This document shows positions 16,576 through 26,472 of a stretch of DNA of 64,000 nucleotides, in pieces. The stretch is from positions 248,001 through 312,000 of the forward strand of contig NZ_PNFF01000002.1 of the NCBI RefSeq assembly GCF_028888695.1. The letters are read 5' to 3'. The notes under the pieces are model-generated. The model saw nothing but the letters and a program-made list of their open reading frames with translations. It did not search any database and had not been told where the DNA came from. The stretch comes from Bacillus methanolicus (GTDB taxonomy: Bacteria > Bacillota > Bacilli > Bacillales > Cytobacillaceae). Within the stretch, counting starts at the first letter, position 1; each line of letters opens with the position of its first letter. Both the position numbers and the translations under genes were made by a program.

Positions 16576-16872
16576 CTTTTCATTTATAGTCTTTTTTCGG
16601 TAATCAATAGCAGTTAGCATTTATTAACCACGGGAACTCACAAGCTGAAGAAAAGCTAAAGCATCCTATTAGCCTAAAAGGGAAACGAACTTGTCCTCCG
16701 GAAAAAGTGGGGGTGTTTACGAATATGAATTAATAATCAAATGAAGTTGACAAAATTATGAAAAATGCTTCTTCTTACAAATAAATCTCTGAAAGATGAT
16801 TAAAAAGAAAAGCTGACCTATAAAAGTCGGTCTTCATTAACCTTTTAAGTCAGCCTCACATCCTCTTTTTTA

Positions 16873-17877
16873 TTAATCTAATTGTAAAGTCTCTGCGTAT
16901 TGATATGGAATAATATTTTTAAGCTCGGTTTGTTTCCAGCCCTCTTCTTCGTGGGAAAACTTGCTAATCGAAACAGATCCAAAATTTTTAAAATAATCTC
17001 TGACAAAGTGTAGTACCTTTATTTCCTGATCATCAAAAAAATCTTCTTGAAAATTTTTTAGAGCTTTTATTGTAATGTAAGTATAATCATCTTTATACTC
17101 TTCTTGAATTTCAATATAGCCTGCTTTTTCCAGAGTACTCAATATTAATTCATAATCTTTAGGAACTGGTCCATGTGGATATTTTAAATACGGCAGTCCA
17201 CTTAAGGACAAGAGATCTCTTTTATAGTTTAGAAAATCTGAATAAAAAAGCAATTTCATTAGCTTTGTTTTTTGTATTCCTCCTTGTGAAAAGAAAAGGA
17301 TCATTTGAATTAATTTTTCTAAAGAAAACTGAGAATATCCAGATTCAATTGTATTGTCATGTATATGATAGTTTAGTCTTAGGATATCAAATAAACCTTT
17401 TTCGATATAATTGGTATCTATCCTCTTTAATTGATTTTCAATTTTTATTTGTTCTTTTTCAGTAAACTTATGCTTATTTAACTTATAAAATTCTTCAATT
17501 TCTTCCGGTCGATCCTTTAACAATTTTAAAATAGCCATATGAGAGGAATCCGGAATGAATTTTCCTGATTCATACCGTACAACAGTAGCTTTACTCCAAT
17601 TTAAGATCTTTGCAAATATCTCCATAGAAAAACCATATTGATTTCTTACATCTTTAATATCTTCAAATGATAACCCTTTCCTTTTCATATACAAATCAGT
17701 TAATTGCTGCATTATTTGGTTGTCAAGTAACTCATCAGTGAGCTCCTCTTTACAAGATGGACAAACAGCAACTGTTTCAATAATTTCAAAAGTCTCACCT
17801 TTAAATTCATAAGTGGCATTTCTTTCAACAATATTTGCTTCTACATCACCTCTACAATGGTCACACCATTTCATCAT
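16873..17877 (-). CDS. MqsA/YgiT-type antitoxin with Panacea (DUF4065) domain
   Basis: About 334 residues from ATG 17877, with GGAGG eight bases upstream; an ATG five codons earlier overlaps that site. Residues 3-60 form a YgiT-type zinc finger with two CxxC pairs (WCDHC, VCPSC). Residues 65-130 are an Xre-like HTH (FSMEIFAKILNWSKATVVRYESG) as in MqsA, which represses its own operon. Residues 180-310 match the SocA/Panacea antitoxin domain (QKTKLMKLLFYSDFLNYKRD, YLKYPHGPVPKDYE). Plain MqsA lacks this third part. It lies downstream of the MqsR-like toxin, the usual mqsRA order, with a 168-base gap holding a hairpin. Confidence 0.86.
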   Translation of the reverse strand: MMKWCDHCRGDVEANIVERNATYEFKGETFEIIETVAVCPSCKEELTDELLDNQIMQQLTDLYMKRKGLSFEDIKDVRNQYGFSMEIFAKILNWSKATVVRYESGKFIPDSSHMAILKLLKDRPEEIEEFYKLNKHKFTEKEQIKIENQLKRIDTNYIEKGLFDILRLNYHIHDNTIESGYSQFSLEKLIQMILFFSQGGIQKTKLMKLLFYSDFLNYKRDLLSLSGLPYLKYPHGPVPKDYELILSTLEKAGYIEIQEEYKDDYTYITIKALKNFQEDFFDDQEIKVLHFVRDYFKNFGSVSISKFSHEEEGWKQTELKNIIPYQYAETLQLD

Positions 17878-18014
17878 TATTTTTTCCTCCATATCTTCAC
17901 CTTTTATTTACTTAGACATGTCATTATTTGAATATTTTTAATTTAATTTTTTTATTTTTATTTTAGTCAATTTAAAGTAAACTCAATAATATTTTTATAA
18001 TTATATTAAAAAGA

Positions 18015-18060
18015 AATCTTTTGCATTTACAATTATAAACAACTGCAAATGCAAAGATCC
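18015..18060 (-). terminator. Hairpin between toxin and antitoxin
   Basis: On the minus strand CTTTGCATTT and AAATGCAAAAG pair around a 16-18 base loop, followed by ATTTCTTTTT. It could terminate part of the toxin transcript so that the antitoxin has its own expression. Confidence 0.5.
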
Positions 18061-18456
18061 TTATGACCAATCTTCATGAAAGGACATACAAACACAGCCT
18101 CGATGATCTATTTTTAATTTTATGTATGTCTGAATTCCATTAACTTCTTTCTTAAACTCCCATACTTGACTACCGTCATTAGGCCGATCCCTATCTGGAT
18201 TTGGACCTTTAAAATAGTCACGGGGTTTAAGTTTTAGGATTTCATCCCAAGCCTGTTGAATAGATGTGAGTCCAATACTAAGCAAAGCTTCTGTATAACG
18301 GATTCTCTTCCCGTTTGGCAGATTGTACCATCTTGTGATAAAATCTCTTCTTCCTTGACTTATCAAGGACTTGATTTCAATTAAAAATAATCTTGCCTCC
18401 GCCTCAGACAACCCCTACATTCCTTTCGCTCTATATTTATTGTTTTCTTCTGACAT
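18061..18456 (-). pseudogene. MqsR-like mRNA interferase toxin with early nonsense codon
   Basis: The C-terminal 100 residues resemble MqsR, a ribosome-independent mRNA interferase: IEIKSLISQGR, LKPRDYFKGPNPDRD, then YIKLKIDHRGCVCMSFHEDW as the final strands. The best start is ATG 18456 with GAGAGGAG upstream, but after 13 codons (MSEENNKYRAKGM) an in-frame TAG at 18417-18415 interrupts before GLSEAEARLF. Restart at TTG 18411 is conceivable because AAAGGAA lies just upstream, giving 116 residues with the toxin core intact. The toxin may be silenced, or made at a low level by reinitiation. Confidence 0.75.
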
Positions 18457-18657
18457 TAGCATTCTCCTCTCTACAATAAAAGGATTTGTTCCCTTTTTTA
18501 TATTATACACGTTTTCGGTATCAATTGATACCAAAAACTACACAAAATTATTTTCATTCTTATCATTTTTCTAAGGATGAATATTGTATAAATAAATATT
18601 AAGAAATTCGGCGACAATTGGGAGCATACAATACGCTTTGCCCATTCTTTAGCTTGG

Positions 18658-21600
18658 TCAAACAGTCACTTTGTTTTCCTTAGAAGAAAAAGGAGAAGTA
18701 ATCACTTCTCCCTTTGAATCCTTGAATATGATGTTAGAGGTGTCGACTCCGTTCGTTACCGTCCATGATTGAACGTTTTCTGCGCCTCTAATTTCTTTTA
18801 CATTGGCATTGTCGATTAGTACTTCTTTTATTTCAGCACCGCTTAAGTCGATGACAGCATCTTTTGAAATTGGGCTGATGATAATTTTCGTGTTCTTTAA
18901 ACCTTCACCTTTAACAGTTGCTGAGTTCTTTAACCAGATTCCTTCACGAATTACTGAAGTACTGTCCATATTCACTAGAGAATTGGAAGCTTGAATCGTT
19001 AGTTTTTTGGTTGAGAATCCAACAAGGTTATAAATTTTATCATATTTCGGCTGCACAGTTCCTAATTGTGTCTGAATGATTACCGGATCATGGTCGCTTG
19101 CTCGTCCGTGCACTTCCATAAAGGATGAGTTGATATGGACAATATCGACGATTGTTGATTGCGCCAAGTTATTGGATACTAAAATGTGATCCAGCACTTG
19201 GGAGTTCCCTTGATACGTGTACGAATAGCGCTCTTCTGCAGGAACTTTCTCGATCATATTCGTTAATTCGTTTCCTTTGAGTGTTTTTAAAGGATTTGAG
19301 AATTCAAAATCATTAAAGTCCCCTAATACTACAACATTTGCATACGGGTCTTTCGATTTAATATCTTTTACAAAATTGTTAACGATTCTTGCAATTTCAA
19401 GGCGTTTTGCCTCACTTGTTAATACCGGAGGCTGTACTTTTCCGAATAAAGGAAGATCCCCGCCTTTTGAGTTGAAATGGTTTGCTACTACAATTACACT
19501 TTTTCCGTTAAATTCAAACTGGGCTGCTAGCGGCTTACGGCTGGAATCAAACGCAGGGTTTGTCGGGTCGATGCGGCCCGGGTTTAATGTCAGCTTTCCA
19601 TTTTCGAAACCGACTGTTTGTGTGGCAGTACCTTTTGGCGCCGCTGTAAGAGATACCCGATCTTTTTTATAAAGGAATCCGACGCGAATATTTCCGCCGG
19701 GAGCACCGCCGTCCCTATTATTTTCCGGAGCGATATCGGTATAAGCGTATTCCGGTCCGCCAAGTTCTTTCACTTTGTTGATTAATTTCGCAAAACTTTG
19801 ATCAGCATTGGTATTCCCGCTGTCTGTTTCCCCGTCATTATCCTGCATTTCTGATAAGCCGATAATATCAGGCTGGTTCAAATTCTTAACGATTGCTTCT
19901 GCTAATTTTGTTACCTTTGCGTCATCTGTTTTCGTTGAAAAATTTTCTACATTATAAGAAGCAATTGTCAGTTTCTCCGGGTCCGGAGTAATCGTTGTCG
20001 TTTCTCGAGCGGTCGGACCTTCAATCAGCGGCGGTAATTCAGCCTTTTTACTTAATACTTTATAGTTGCTGTAACCATAACTGACAACACCTTTGATTGA
20101 GCCATTAAAATGATCCCCCGTTTTTGCCACGAAGTTTTCATCATTAATATCAATCATAATTCTTTCAGGGTTGTAATCTGTTTCTGAAATTTTTAATCCG
20201 CCGGCTATTGTGTTCGTCGGAATTGATTCAGGAACAACGATGACCTCCCCATATTTTTGCGGGGCAACGACCTTTGGATTTTCTACTTGTACAAGCATTC
20301 CTTCTAAGCTTTCAAAAAAGTCGATTCCGTCTTCTTCCGGATCAAATTTAGTAAAACTGTCATTATCAATAATTTCAGTTGGAAGAGCACGATCTTTTCC
20401 AATCACAACCGGTGCAGGAAGCGGTTGTCCGCTTGAAACCTTTGAAATGGAACCTGTTGACGCATTTATTTCGGTGACCGGTAAATCAGTCTGTAATTTT
20501 TCTGCATATCCCTCTAATACATATTCTTTCACTTGACCTGTTACCTTCACAACGTCGCCGACATTTACGCCATGAGATTTTTTATAAACTAAAATTCCTT
20601 CTGATGTCTTTTCATCATGATCCGGCTGCAAGTCTTGCATATAAAAGTTATTCGCGTCAACTACATACGTAACGATTCCTTCAATATCTGTTACATTTTG
20701 GCCATCAAATAATGAAGTATGACCGGCACCTTGAATATCATGGATCCGAACCTCTTCGTCTTGAATGATGTATTGGAAAGTAGCTATATCACTGTTTGTT
20801 AATCCATCCTTCACCGCAACCGCTTTAATCGTTGTGTTTTCAGTAATGGGGATTGGTCCATTATAAACGTGGCTGTTTGTCGTTGGTTCGGTGTTGTCTG
20901 TTGTGTAATAGATTGTTGCGCCTTCTGTTGCTGTTGATAAGGTTACCGTGTCTCCCTTATTCACTAGTCCTGAACCAGGAGTTGCGGTAATGGCTTGTAC
21001 TTTACTTGAATCGGTTATAATATCAGCTGCATCACGCGGAATTAACTGATAAGTATTTTTATACGCACCTAAAACGCCAGTAATTGATGTGTAGGTTTTA
21101 TTAACGGAAAGTAGGTTCGTATCCTCCGGACGAATAACAAATGTATTTCCGTTGCCATCCTTGGCAGTATAATTGCCGTTGGAAAAAGATTCAACGGTTA
21201 CATTGTTAACAGATACAAGCATCCCTTCTTTGTCTTCCTGGAGTTGGTCTGCCGTTAGTACTTGCGGCTGCGGAACCGGTTCTTGTCCGATTACTTGTAC
21301 ATCATTTGCTTGAACATTGATTTCCAATAACGTATTAAAATCAGCTAAAGTTCCTTTTACACGTACTTTATCTCCGCGTTGAACATTCAGCCCTGAACCG
21401 TATAGGACGATTCCGGCCGTTTCATCCTGGATATAAACGGTATTTTTTAATACTGCCGTCACGATTCCTGTCGTAATCACCTGTGTGCCGACCGCTTGCT
21501 TTCTTACATCAGCAATTGATTGTTCTTGCAGAATTGTATAAGTAAAAGTTTGAACATCACTATTTTCAAGCCCGTTTGCTGTGGCAATCGCTTTAATCGT

Positions 21601-22233
21601 TACATCTTTGTCAATGGTAATTGGACCAGAATACAAAGTGCTTGCCTCTGTTGGATTGGTCTCGTCAGTTGTATAATAGATTTTTGCATCAGGTGTTGCA
21701 GTTGAAAGTGTTACCGTTGTTCCAGCTGCTACTGCTCCTGATGCAGGGGAAGCGGTAACCGGTTGGACTTTTGTTGGGTTGGTGTCCTCAACAAATGTAT
21801 AAGATGATGGAGACTTAAGACCAGGTACACTAAAATAAGCTTCCAAGCTTCCGGTAATTTGAATCTTTTTCCCTAAATTTGCTGGATTAGTCTTTAAGTT
21901 AAGAGCTGTTCGAATAGAGCCATCTGGCAACTGTACCGGGATTATTTTTGATTTGTCCGTTTCATTCGGATTATCTGCCAGTGCAAGGTTTGTATCGACA
22001 GTAAATGGCCCTGTATGTGTGTATGTAATGCTTGGGCCACTAGTCCCTGATTTTACAACTCCAACGATATAACCCTCGACTGTTGCGTTTCCAGAATTAT
22101 TGGCAATTGCTTCAGCAACTGTAATCACACCAGCTGCTTTGGAGACATCTACGTTAAATGGGGCAAAGAGACTCAAAACCATTGCAAAAATGATTGCAAT
22201 GTTGAAATGTTTCTTTTGATGACTTTTCTTCAT
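18658..22233 (-). CDS. Large secreted endonuclease/exonuclease/phosphatase-family nuclease
   Basis: 1191 residues, ATG 22233 with GGAGAGG upstream and a Sec signal peptide (cleavage near VSKAA). Order: an N-terminal DUF6359-like/OB region (40-150), chitobiase-like repeat (160-235), OB-fold (240-400; VYIQDETAGIVLYG), second chitobiase-like repeat (405-485), further OB-type domains to about 740, then an EEP nuclease core from SYNVENF (about 755) with LSEMQDNDGETD, VVLGDFNDFE and SDHDP near 1070. These give the metal-binding Asn/Glu and catalytic Asp/His of DNase I-like enzymes. The C-terminal 110 residues look like short beta strands. Related Bacillus YhcR and NucH-like enzymes are extracellular or wall nucleases. 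No LPXTG or SLH anchor is seen. Confidence 0.9.
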   Translation of the reverse strand: MKKSHQKKHFNIAIIFAMVLSLFAPFNVDVSKAAGVITVAEAIANNSGNATVEGYIVGVVKSGTSGPSITYTHTGPFTVDTNLALADNPNETDKSKIIPVQLPDGSIRTALNLKTNPANLGKKIQITGSLEAYFSVPGLKSPSSYTFVEDTNPTKVQPVTASPASGAVAAGTTVTLSTATPDAKIYYTTDETNPTEASTLYSGPITIDKDVTIKAIATANGLENSDVQTFTYTILQEQSIADVRKQAVGTQVITTGIVTAVLKNTVYIQDETAGIVLYGSGLNVQRGDKVRVKGTLADFNTLLEINVQANDVQVIGQEPVPQPQVLTADQLQEDKEGMLVSVNNVTVESFSNGNYTAKDGNGNTFVIRPEDTNLLSVNKTYTSITGVLGAYKNTYQLIPRDAADIITDSSKVQAITATPGSGLVNKGDTVTLSTATEGATIYYTTDNTEPTTNSHVYNGPIPITENTTIKAVAVKDGLTNSDIATFQYIIQDEEVRIHDIQGAGHTSLFDGQNVTDIEGIVTYVVDANNFYMQDLQPDHDEKTSEGILVYKKSHGVNVGDVVKVTGQVKEYVLEGYAEKLQTDLPVTEINASTGSISKVSSGQPLPAPVVIGKDRALPTEIIDNDSFTKFDPEEDGIDFFESLEGMLVQVENPKVVAPQKYGEVIVVPESIPTNTIAGGLKISETDYNPERIMIDINDENFVAKTGDHFNGSIKGVVSYGYSNYKVLSKKAELPPLIEGPTARETTTITPDPEKLTIASYNVENFSTKTDDAKVTKLAEAIVKNLNQPDIIGLSEMQDNDGETDSGNTNADQSFAKLINKVKELGGPEYAYTDIAPENNRDGGAPGGNIRVGFLYKKDRVSLTAAPKGTATQTVGFENGKLTLNPGRIDPTNPAFDSSRKPLAAQFEFNGKSVIVVANHFNSKGGDLPLFGKVQPPVLTSEAKRLEIARIVNNFVKDIKSKDPYANVVVLGDFNDFEFSNPLKTLKGNELTNMIEKVPAEERYSYTYQGNSQVLDHILVSNNLAQSTIVDIVHINSSFMEVHGRASDHDPVIIQTQLGTVQPKYDKIYNLVGFSTKKLTIQASNSLVNMDSTSVIREGIWLKNSATVKGEGLKNTKIIISPISKDAVIDLSGAEIKEVLIDNANVKEIRGAENVQSWTVTNGVDTSNIIFKDSKGEVITSPFSSKENKVTV

Positions 22234-22267
22234 TATATCCTCTCCATGTTCATATTTTCTTCAATCC

Positions 22268-22293
22268 ATGGCCCCGGCAGTCTTGCCCGGGGC
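22268..22293. terminator. GC-rich hairpin after nucleotidase gene
   Basis: GGCCCCGG and CCGGGGCC pair around a 10-base loop, between two minus genes. The T-rich tract lies on the wrong (plus) side, so termination of the upstream gene is uncertain. Confidence 0.45.
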
Positions 22294-22306
22294 CCTGATT
22301 TATTTT

Positions 22307-25300
22307 TTAGTCAAGGAAATATGTTTCGCCTTCTACCTCAACATGGTCTAAAACGATCTCACTGTTTCCTTTTAAATAAAGGTCGCCTTTTACAGTTGCA
22401 TACTCTAATTTGGCAACTCCCGTTACATCAACAGAGATGCTTCCATTGTGAACTTTAGGAGATTGGGCCGTACCGCTGAAGTCGGCTGCGTTTACAGTTG
22501 TTATGGCAGTCGCTACATCAATGATTCGTCCTTCGACTGATGGATTTACCGTTTGATTCGGCTGAGCGGCGATATAGTCTCTGAACATTTCCCAATCAAC
22601 ATTTCCCGGTTTGCTAACTCGTCCTTCTGCGTACGCCTTAGCGAACATTGTGTAGCCATCTCCACCTTTTGCGGTAAAGATATTTGTAGCAACTACGTAT
22701 GTTTTAGCTGGATCTAGCGGAACATAGTTGCCTCCTTCGTTCACTTCCAATGTTAACACTCTTTCGCCTGCCGGTTTTCTGCTGTCATATGTGAATTTCA
22801 TACCGGAAACTTGCAAGAACCCGCCAAAAGGTTTTGGAGCGTCTTTTACACTGAATTCAAGTGCCTCTTTGATTTCAGCACCTGTCAGTCTCATTAATCC
22901 TAATGAGTTTCCAAAAGGCATGACTTCCAATATTTTTGCTAATGTAATGTTTCCGGCAGGTACAGTAGCACGAATTCCACCCCCGTTTTGGAGAGCAATG
23001 ACTGTATCCGGATTGATGGTTTTCGCCTTTGCCAGCATGCCGTCAGTGATCAAATTTCCTAAGTTTGTTTCCCCAACACGTGCAGGCGGATTTCCTCCAA
23101 TTAAATCAACTGCTGCTTGTCCAACAACAGTATTTTGCTTTTCTACAACTGTTGGTTTGTATTTTTCAGCTAAAATTTGAGCAGCTTCAGGATCATCTTG
23201 CAACTCATAAGTGTTATTTACTTTTTTATCAATTTCAATTAACTTTCCTGCGTGGCTGATCACTTCCCCGTTCTCATCAAACTCAACATCCAGCGTACCG
23301 AGGTACTTGCTGTATTCATTCGCTTGAACAATAATAGTCGGCTCTTCACCTGTTTCGTCAACAACCGGTTCAGCTAGCTTATCGTGAGAATGTCCGCCAA
23401 CGATTACGTCTATTCCTTCAACTTCCTTTGCTAACGTAAGGTCGTTATCTCCGCCGCCGTCGTTATACCCTATATGGGTTAACGCGATAATTTTATTAAC
23501 CCCTTGAGCTTCGAACGCTTCAACTGCTTTTTCCGCTTCTTCAATGTAATCTTCAAAGACAACATCTTTACCGGGACTAGAAATATTTTTCGTTTCAGCT
23601 GTTGTCAGGCCGAAGATACCGATTTTTTCTCCATTCACTTCTTTTACGATTCCATTATAAATTTTTCCATTTTCCGGATTGGAAGATACGGAGTTATTGA
23701 AACGGGCTTTTAGGTTATCATCCTTAGAAAAGTCGACATTGGCGCTGACAAATGGGAATTTCGCTTCCTTAACAAAATTTGCAAGTGTCGCTGTTCCTTT
23801 GTCAAACTCATGATTTCCAAATGTCATAGCATCATAGCCTGCAAGATTCATAAACTCTAAATCTGCCAGTCCATTAAATTCACTAAAATACAATGTTCCC
23901 GAGAACACGTCTCCCGCATCTAATAAGAGAGAATTAGGGTTAGCTTGTCTTACCTGCTTAATGGCAGTGATGCGTCTTGCAATATTATCTAGATGTGCGT
24001 GGGTATCATTAGTGTGCATAACTGTTAATTTAAATGGTTGCTTATCTATTGGATTTTTTAGAGTAACTATTTCTGTCGGATTCGAAACATTTCCTGCATT
24101 ATCTACTGCATATACCTTATATGTTCCAGATGTTAGTCCAGTTGTACTAATTTTAATATCAGTATTAATAGAAGACACGGTTTCCTTCTTAGCAATTCCG
24201 TTAGTAACTAAAGTCTCAAGAGCACTCTTCGTTGAAGGAGCTTCATTACTTGGCACTAAATAAACTGTTCCTAATTCATTAACTTTTACTACAAGATCAT
24301 TCCCAAGTGTGACTTGGCTTTCGGAAACTAAAGAAACCGTTGGTGCAGTAGTGTCCGGTGGTGTAACTATCGTTCCGCCGGAACTATCCGAACTACCTAT
24401 TGAACCTGTTTGCCCTCCGTCCTTGTTATTCACCGTTACACCAGTAGAAGTTTGCACTGTTCCGTAATTTATAACTTCAATAGTACCTGTGACGGATGAG
24501 TCTTTCTTTATTTCTTTCACTACGGAGTCTTTTGCTACTTCAATTTGTGCATTTGCATTTTTTACAGTGACCGTAGCTTCTTTTAAGTCACCTTTTAATT
24601 CTATTTTTTGGCCTGCTTTTTCAGCTGCTAGATTAACGGCTTGTACTTTCGCACCTTGTTCTGCTTCTAATTTCGCCGCTGTTTTTACTTCGATTTCTTT
24701 CACTACGGCATCTTTTGCCACTTTAACTTGAGACCCTTCTCCTGTTACCTCAACCTTTGAATTGGAGAAGTCGCCTTTCAATTCAACACCTTTACTTGAC
24801 TCACTTCCTTTCATACCAACGGAAACGACTTCGTACGCGCCTTTTTCTTTAGAATTGAGGATCACTGTTCCTGTAGATCCTGCCGTTTCTGAAAGAGACA
24901 ATGTTTTAATCTTTGTACCTGCTTCGGCAACAATATTTGCACCGTTCGCATCGTTTACTTTCAGTTCCTCAGCTGTAACGTTTTTCTGATACAAGCTATG
25001 GTCAGCAACGTCATCAACAACAATGGCACCGCCTTCGTTATTCAGCTTGTTCACTTTCACGTTTTCAAGATAAACCGTTCCTGCACCTGTTTCATTACCT
25101 TTAATAATAATGTTTCCATTGATCTCTACATTCGCCAATTTTATATATTGATTTTTACCTGCGATGATGATAACGGACTGATCATATTTTTTTACTTCAT
25201 TTGCCGTTCCGCCAAAAGTAGTTGGCTTATCTGCTTCAGTAGAATTCGCATGGAAGATCACTGAAAGTTTTCCAAACTTTTCCTTAACCGGATTTACATA

Positions 25301-26059
25301 ATTTAATACGCTTTTTAATAGATTACTATTTTCTTTTAATACTCCTAGCTTTACACCATCACTCAATAATTTATCAATACGGTTTTTATGGTAAATCGCT
25401 TGGTCAAGCTTATTTTCTTTTAGTGCAGCGTTCAAACGGTCTGTCTCTATTTTTATGGAAACCGGGTATAAAGCCGTATCTTTCACTTGTTGTGCAGATT
25501 TCATATATGTTTCAATAAACGCGCTGCGGGTAGAAACACCATATACTTTGTAGAAAACAGGAGAATATCTGCGAATTTCTTTTGTTAAGTCATGATACGC
25601 TTTTTCAGTTGAGTCATTTATTATGTTTGATGAAATGAATTCACTTAATATATTAGCTTTTGCTTCGATTTTTTTGCCCGCTGTTACTGTGTCAATATAG
25701 GAGACAGCACGATCTACATATAGTTGAACATTTTGCGAAAGTCGAGCCTCATAAACTTCTTTTTCTTTACCTTTAAGTTTTTTTATTTCTTCTCGGGCAG
25801 CTTTCAATGCTGCTTTCGTTTCATTAAATAGTTTCATATTTGGATAATCTAATGTATTTGTTGGATAAGCTTTTTTCCGATAATCATATGAAACTTGCCA
25901 TTTTAACGCTCCCGCGAATTTTTCGGCTTTTATAACAAGTTTCTCCGCGTTACTCGTTGCTGCAGCTTGAGCCGGACTGGAAACGACAACTGCATTAGTG
26001 GCAACCGTAGCTATAGTAGCAATAGATATTGCTAATTTTTTCGATTTTTTCTTTCCCAT
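22307..26059 (-). CDS. S-layer-anchored 5'-nucleotidase/2',3'-cyclic phosphodiesterase
   Basis: 1250 residues from ATG 26059 (AAAGGAGAAAAAGCA before it; an open frame continues 33 codons upstream without a site). The signal peptide ends near AQAA. Residues 40-280 form the SbsC-type coiled-coil wall-binding region (VYEARLSQNVQLYVDRAVSY, FYKVYGVSTRSAFIETY). A beta-solenoid-like repeat region (290-590; VKVAKDAVVKEIEVK, IEVAKDSVVKEI) and an Ig-like domain follow. The metallophosphatase domain starts at VMHTNDTHAHLDN (about 675) with LDAGDVFSG, FGNHEFDKG and VGGHSHDK; the 5'-nucleotidase C-terminal domain follows (LQNGGGIRA, GGDGYTMF). It would strip phosphate from extracellular nucleotides while held on the wall. 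Next to a secreted nuclease, this forms a nucleic-acid scavenging pair. Confidence 0.92.
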   Translation of the reverse strand: MGKKKSKKLAISIATIATVATNAVVVSSPAQAAATSNAEKLVIKAEKFAGALKWQVSYDYRKKAYPTNTLDYPNMKLFNETKAALKAAREEIKKLKGKEKEVYEARLSQNVQLYVDRAVSYIDTVTAGKKIEAKANILSEFISSNIINDSTEKAYHDLTKEIRRYSPVFYKVYGVSTRSAFIETYMKSAQQVKDTALYPVSIKIETDRLNAALKENKLDQAIYHKNRIDKLLSDGVKLGVLKENSNLLKSVLNYVNPVKEKFGKLSVIFHANSTEADKPTTFGGTANEVKKYDQSVIIIAGKNQYIKLANVEINGNIIIKGNETGAGTVYLENVKVNKLNNEGGAIVVDDVADHSLYQKNVTAEELKVNDANGANIVAEAGTKIKTLSLSETAGSTGTVILNSKEKGAYEVVSVGMKGSESSKGVELKGDFSNSKVEVTGEGSQVKVAKDAVVKEIEVKTAAKLEAEQGAKVQAVNLAAEKAGQKIELKGDLKEATVTVKNANAQIEVAKDSVVKEIKKDSSVTGTIEVINYGTVQTSTGVTVNNKDGGQTGSIGSSDSSGGTIVTPPDTTAPTVSLVSESQVTLGNDLVVKVNELGTVYLVPSNEAPSTKSALETLVTNGIAKKETVSSINTDIKISTTGLTSGTYKVYAVDNAGNVSNPTEIVTLKNPIDKQPFKLTVMHTNDTHAHLDNIARRITAIKQVRQANPNSLLLDAGDVFSGTLYFSEFNGLADLEFMNLAGYDAMTFGNHEFDKGTATLANFVKEAKFPFVSANVDFSKDDNLKARFNNSVSSNPENGKIYNGIVKEVNGEKIGIFGLTTAETKNISSPGKDVVFEDYIEEAEKAVEAFEAQGVNKIIALTHIGYNDGGGDNDLTLAKEVEGIDVIVGGHSHDKLAEPVVDETGEEPTIIVQANEYSKYLGTLDVEFDENGEVISHAGKLIEIDKKVNNTYELQDDPEAAQILAEKYKPTVVEKQNTVVGQAAVDLIGGNPPARVGETNLGNLITDGMLAKAKTINPDTVIALQNGGGIRATVPAGNITLAKILEVMPFGNSLGLMRLTGAEIKEALEFSVKDAPKPFGGFLQVSGMKFTYDSRKPAGERVLTLEVNEGGNYVPLDPAKTYVVATNIFTAKGGDGYTMFAKAYAEGRVSKPGNVDWEMFRDYIAAQPNQTVNPSVEGRIIDVATAITTVNAADFSGTAQSPKVHNGSISVDVTGVAKLEYATVKGDLYLKGNSEIVLDHVEVEGETYFLD

Positions 26060-26472
26060 TGCTTTTTCTCCTTTTCTAAAATTTTTATTACCAAAATTAG
26101 CATTATTACAGTAATTTATCCCACTTACCAAACTACTGTAATTTGTATATTGATACAAGATTTTAGTTGTAAATTAATTGTTAATTTTATATTAAATATG
26201 TATAATCTGAATATTATAGCGGCAAAATTGTTTGTTTTATTTGGTTTCCAAATGAAAAACAGATTTAATAAGGAGATCGTCAGGAAAACTGAGGGGCGAC
26301 TAACGGATTTAGTAACTTGAAAGTCAATGAAAAAAGACCCCTCAACACGAAAGGTCAGAATAATGAAGTAAAAATTATCCACTTTGTCTAATTTTGTAAT
26401 ATTGAAGAGCTTGTTATGACTAGTAATAATAAGTATTTTGAAAGACTAAGACAAAAGGAGGGCATCAGAGAA
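26060..26472. other. Divergent intergenic region
   Basis: About 410 bases between the nucleotidase and beta-propeller genes, very AT-rich, with no gene. TGAGGGG (about 26290) and CCCCTCA (about 26338) could pair around some 40 bases. Promoters for both genes should be here; I cannot place them securely. Confidence 0.45.

Noticed and set aside
16360-16620. 86-codon minus frame over array C
   Set aside because: Mostly a translation of the tandem repeat; an alternative overlapping frame is equally open.
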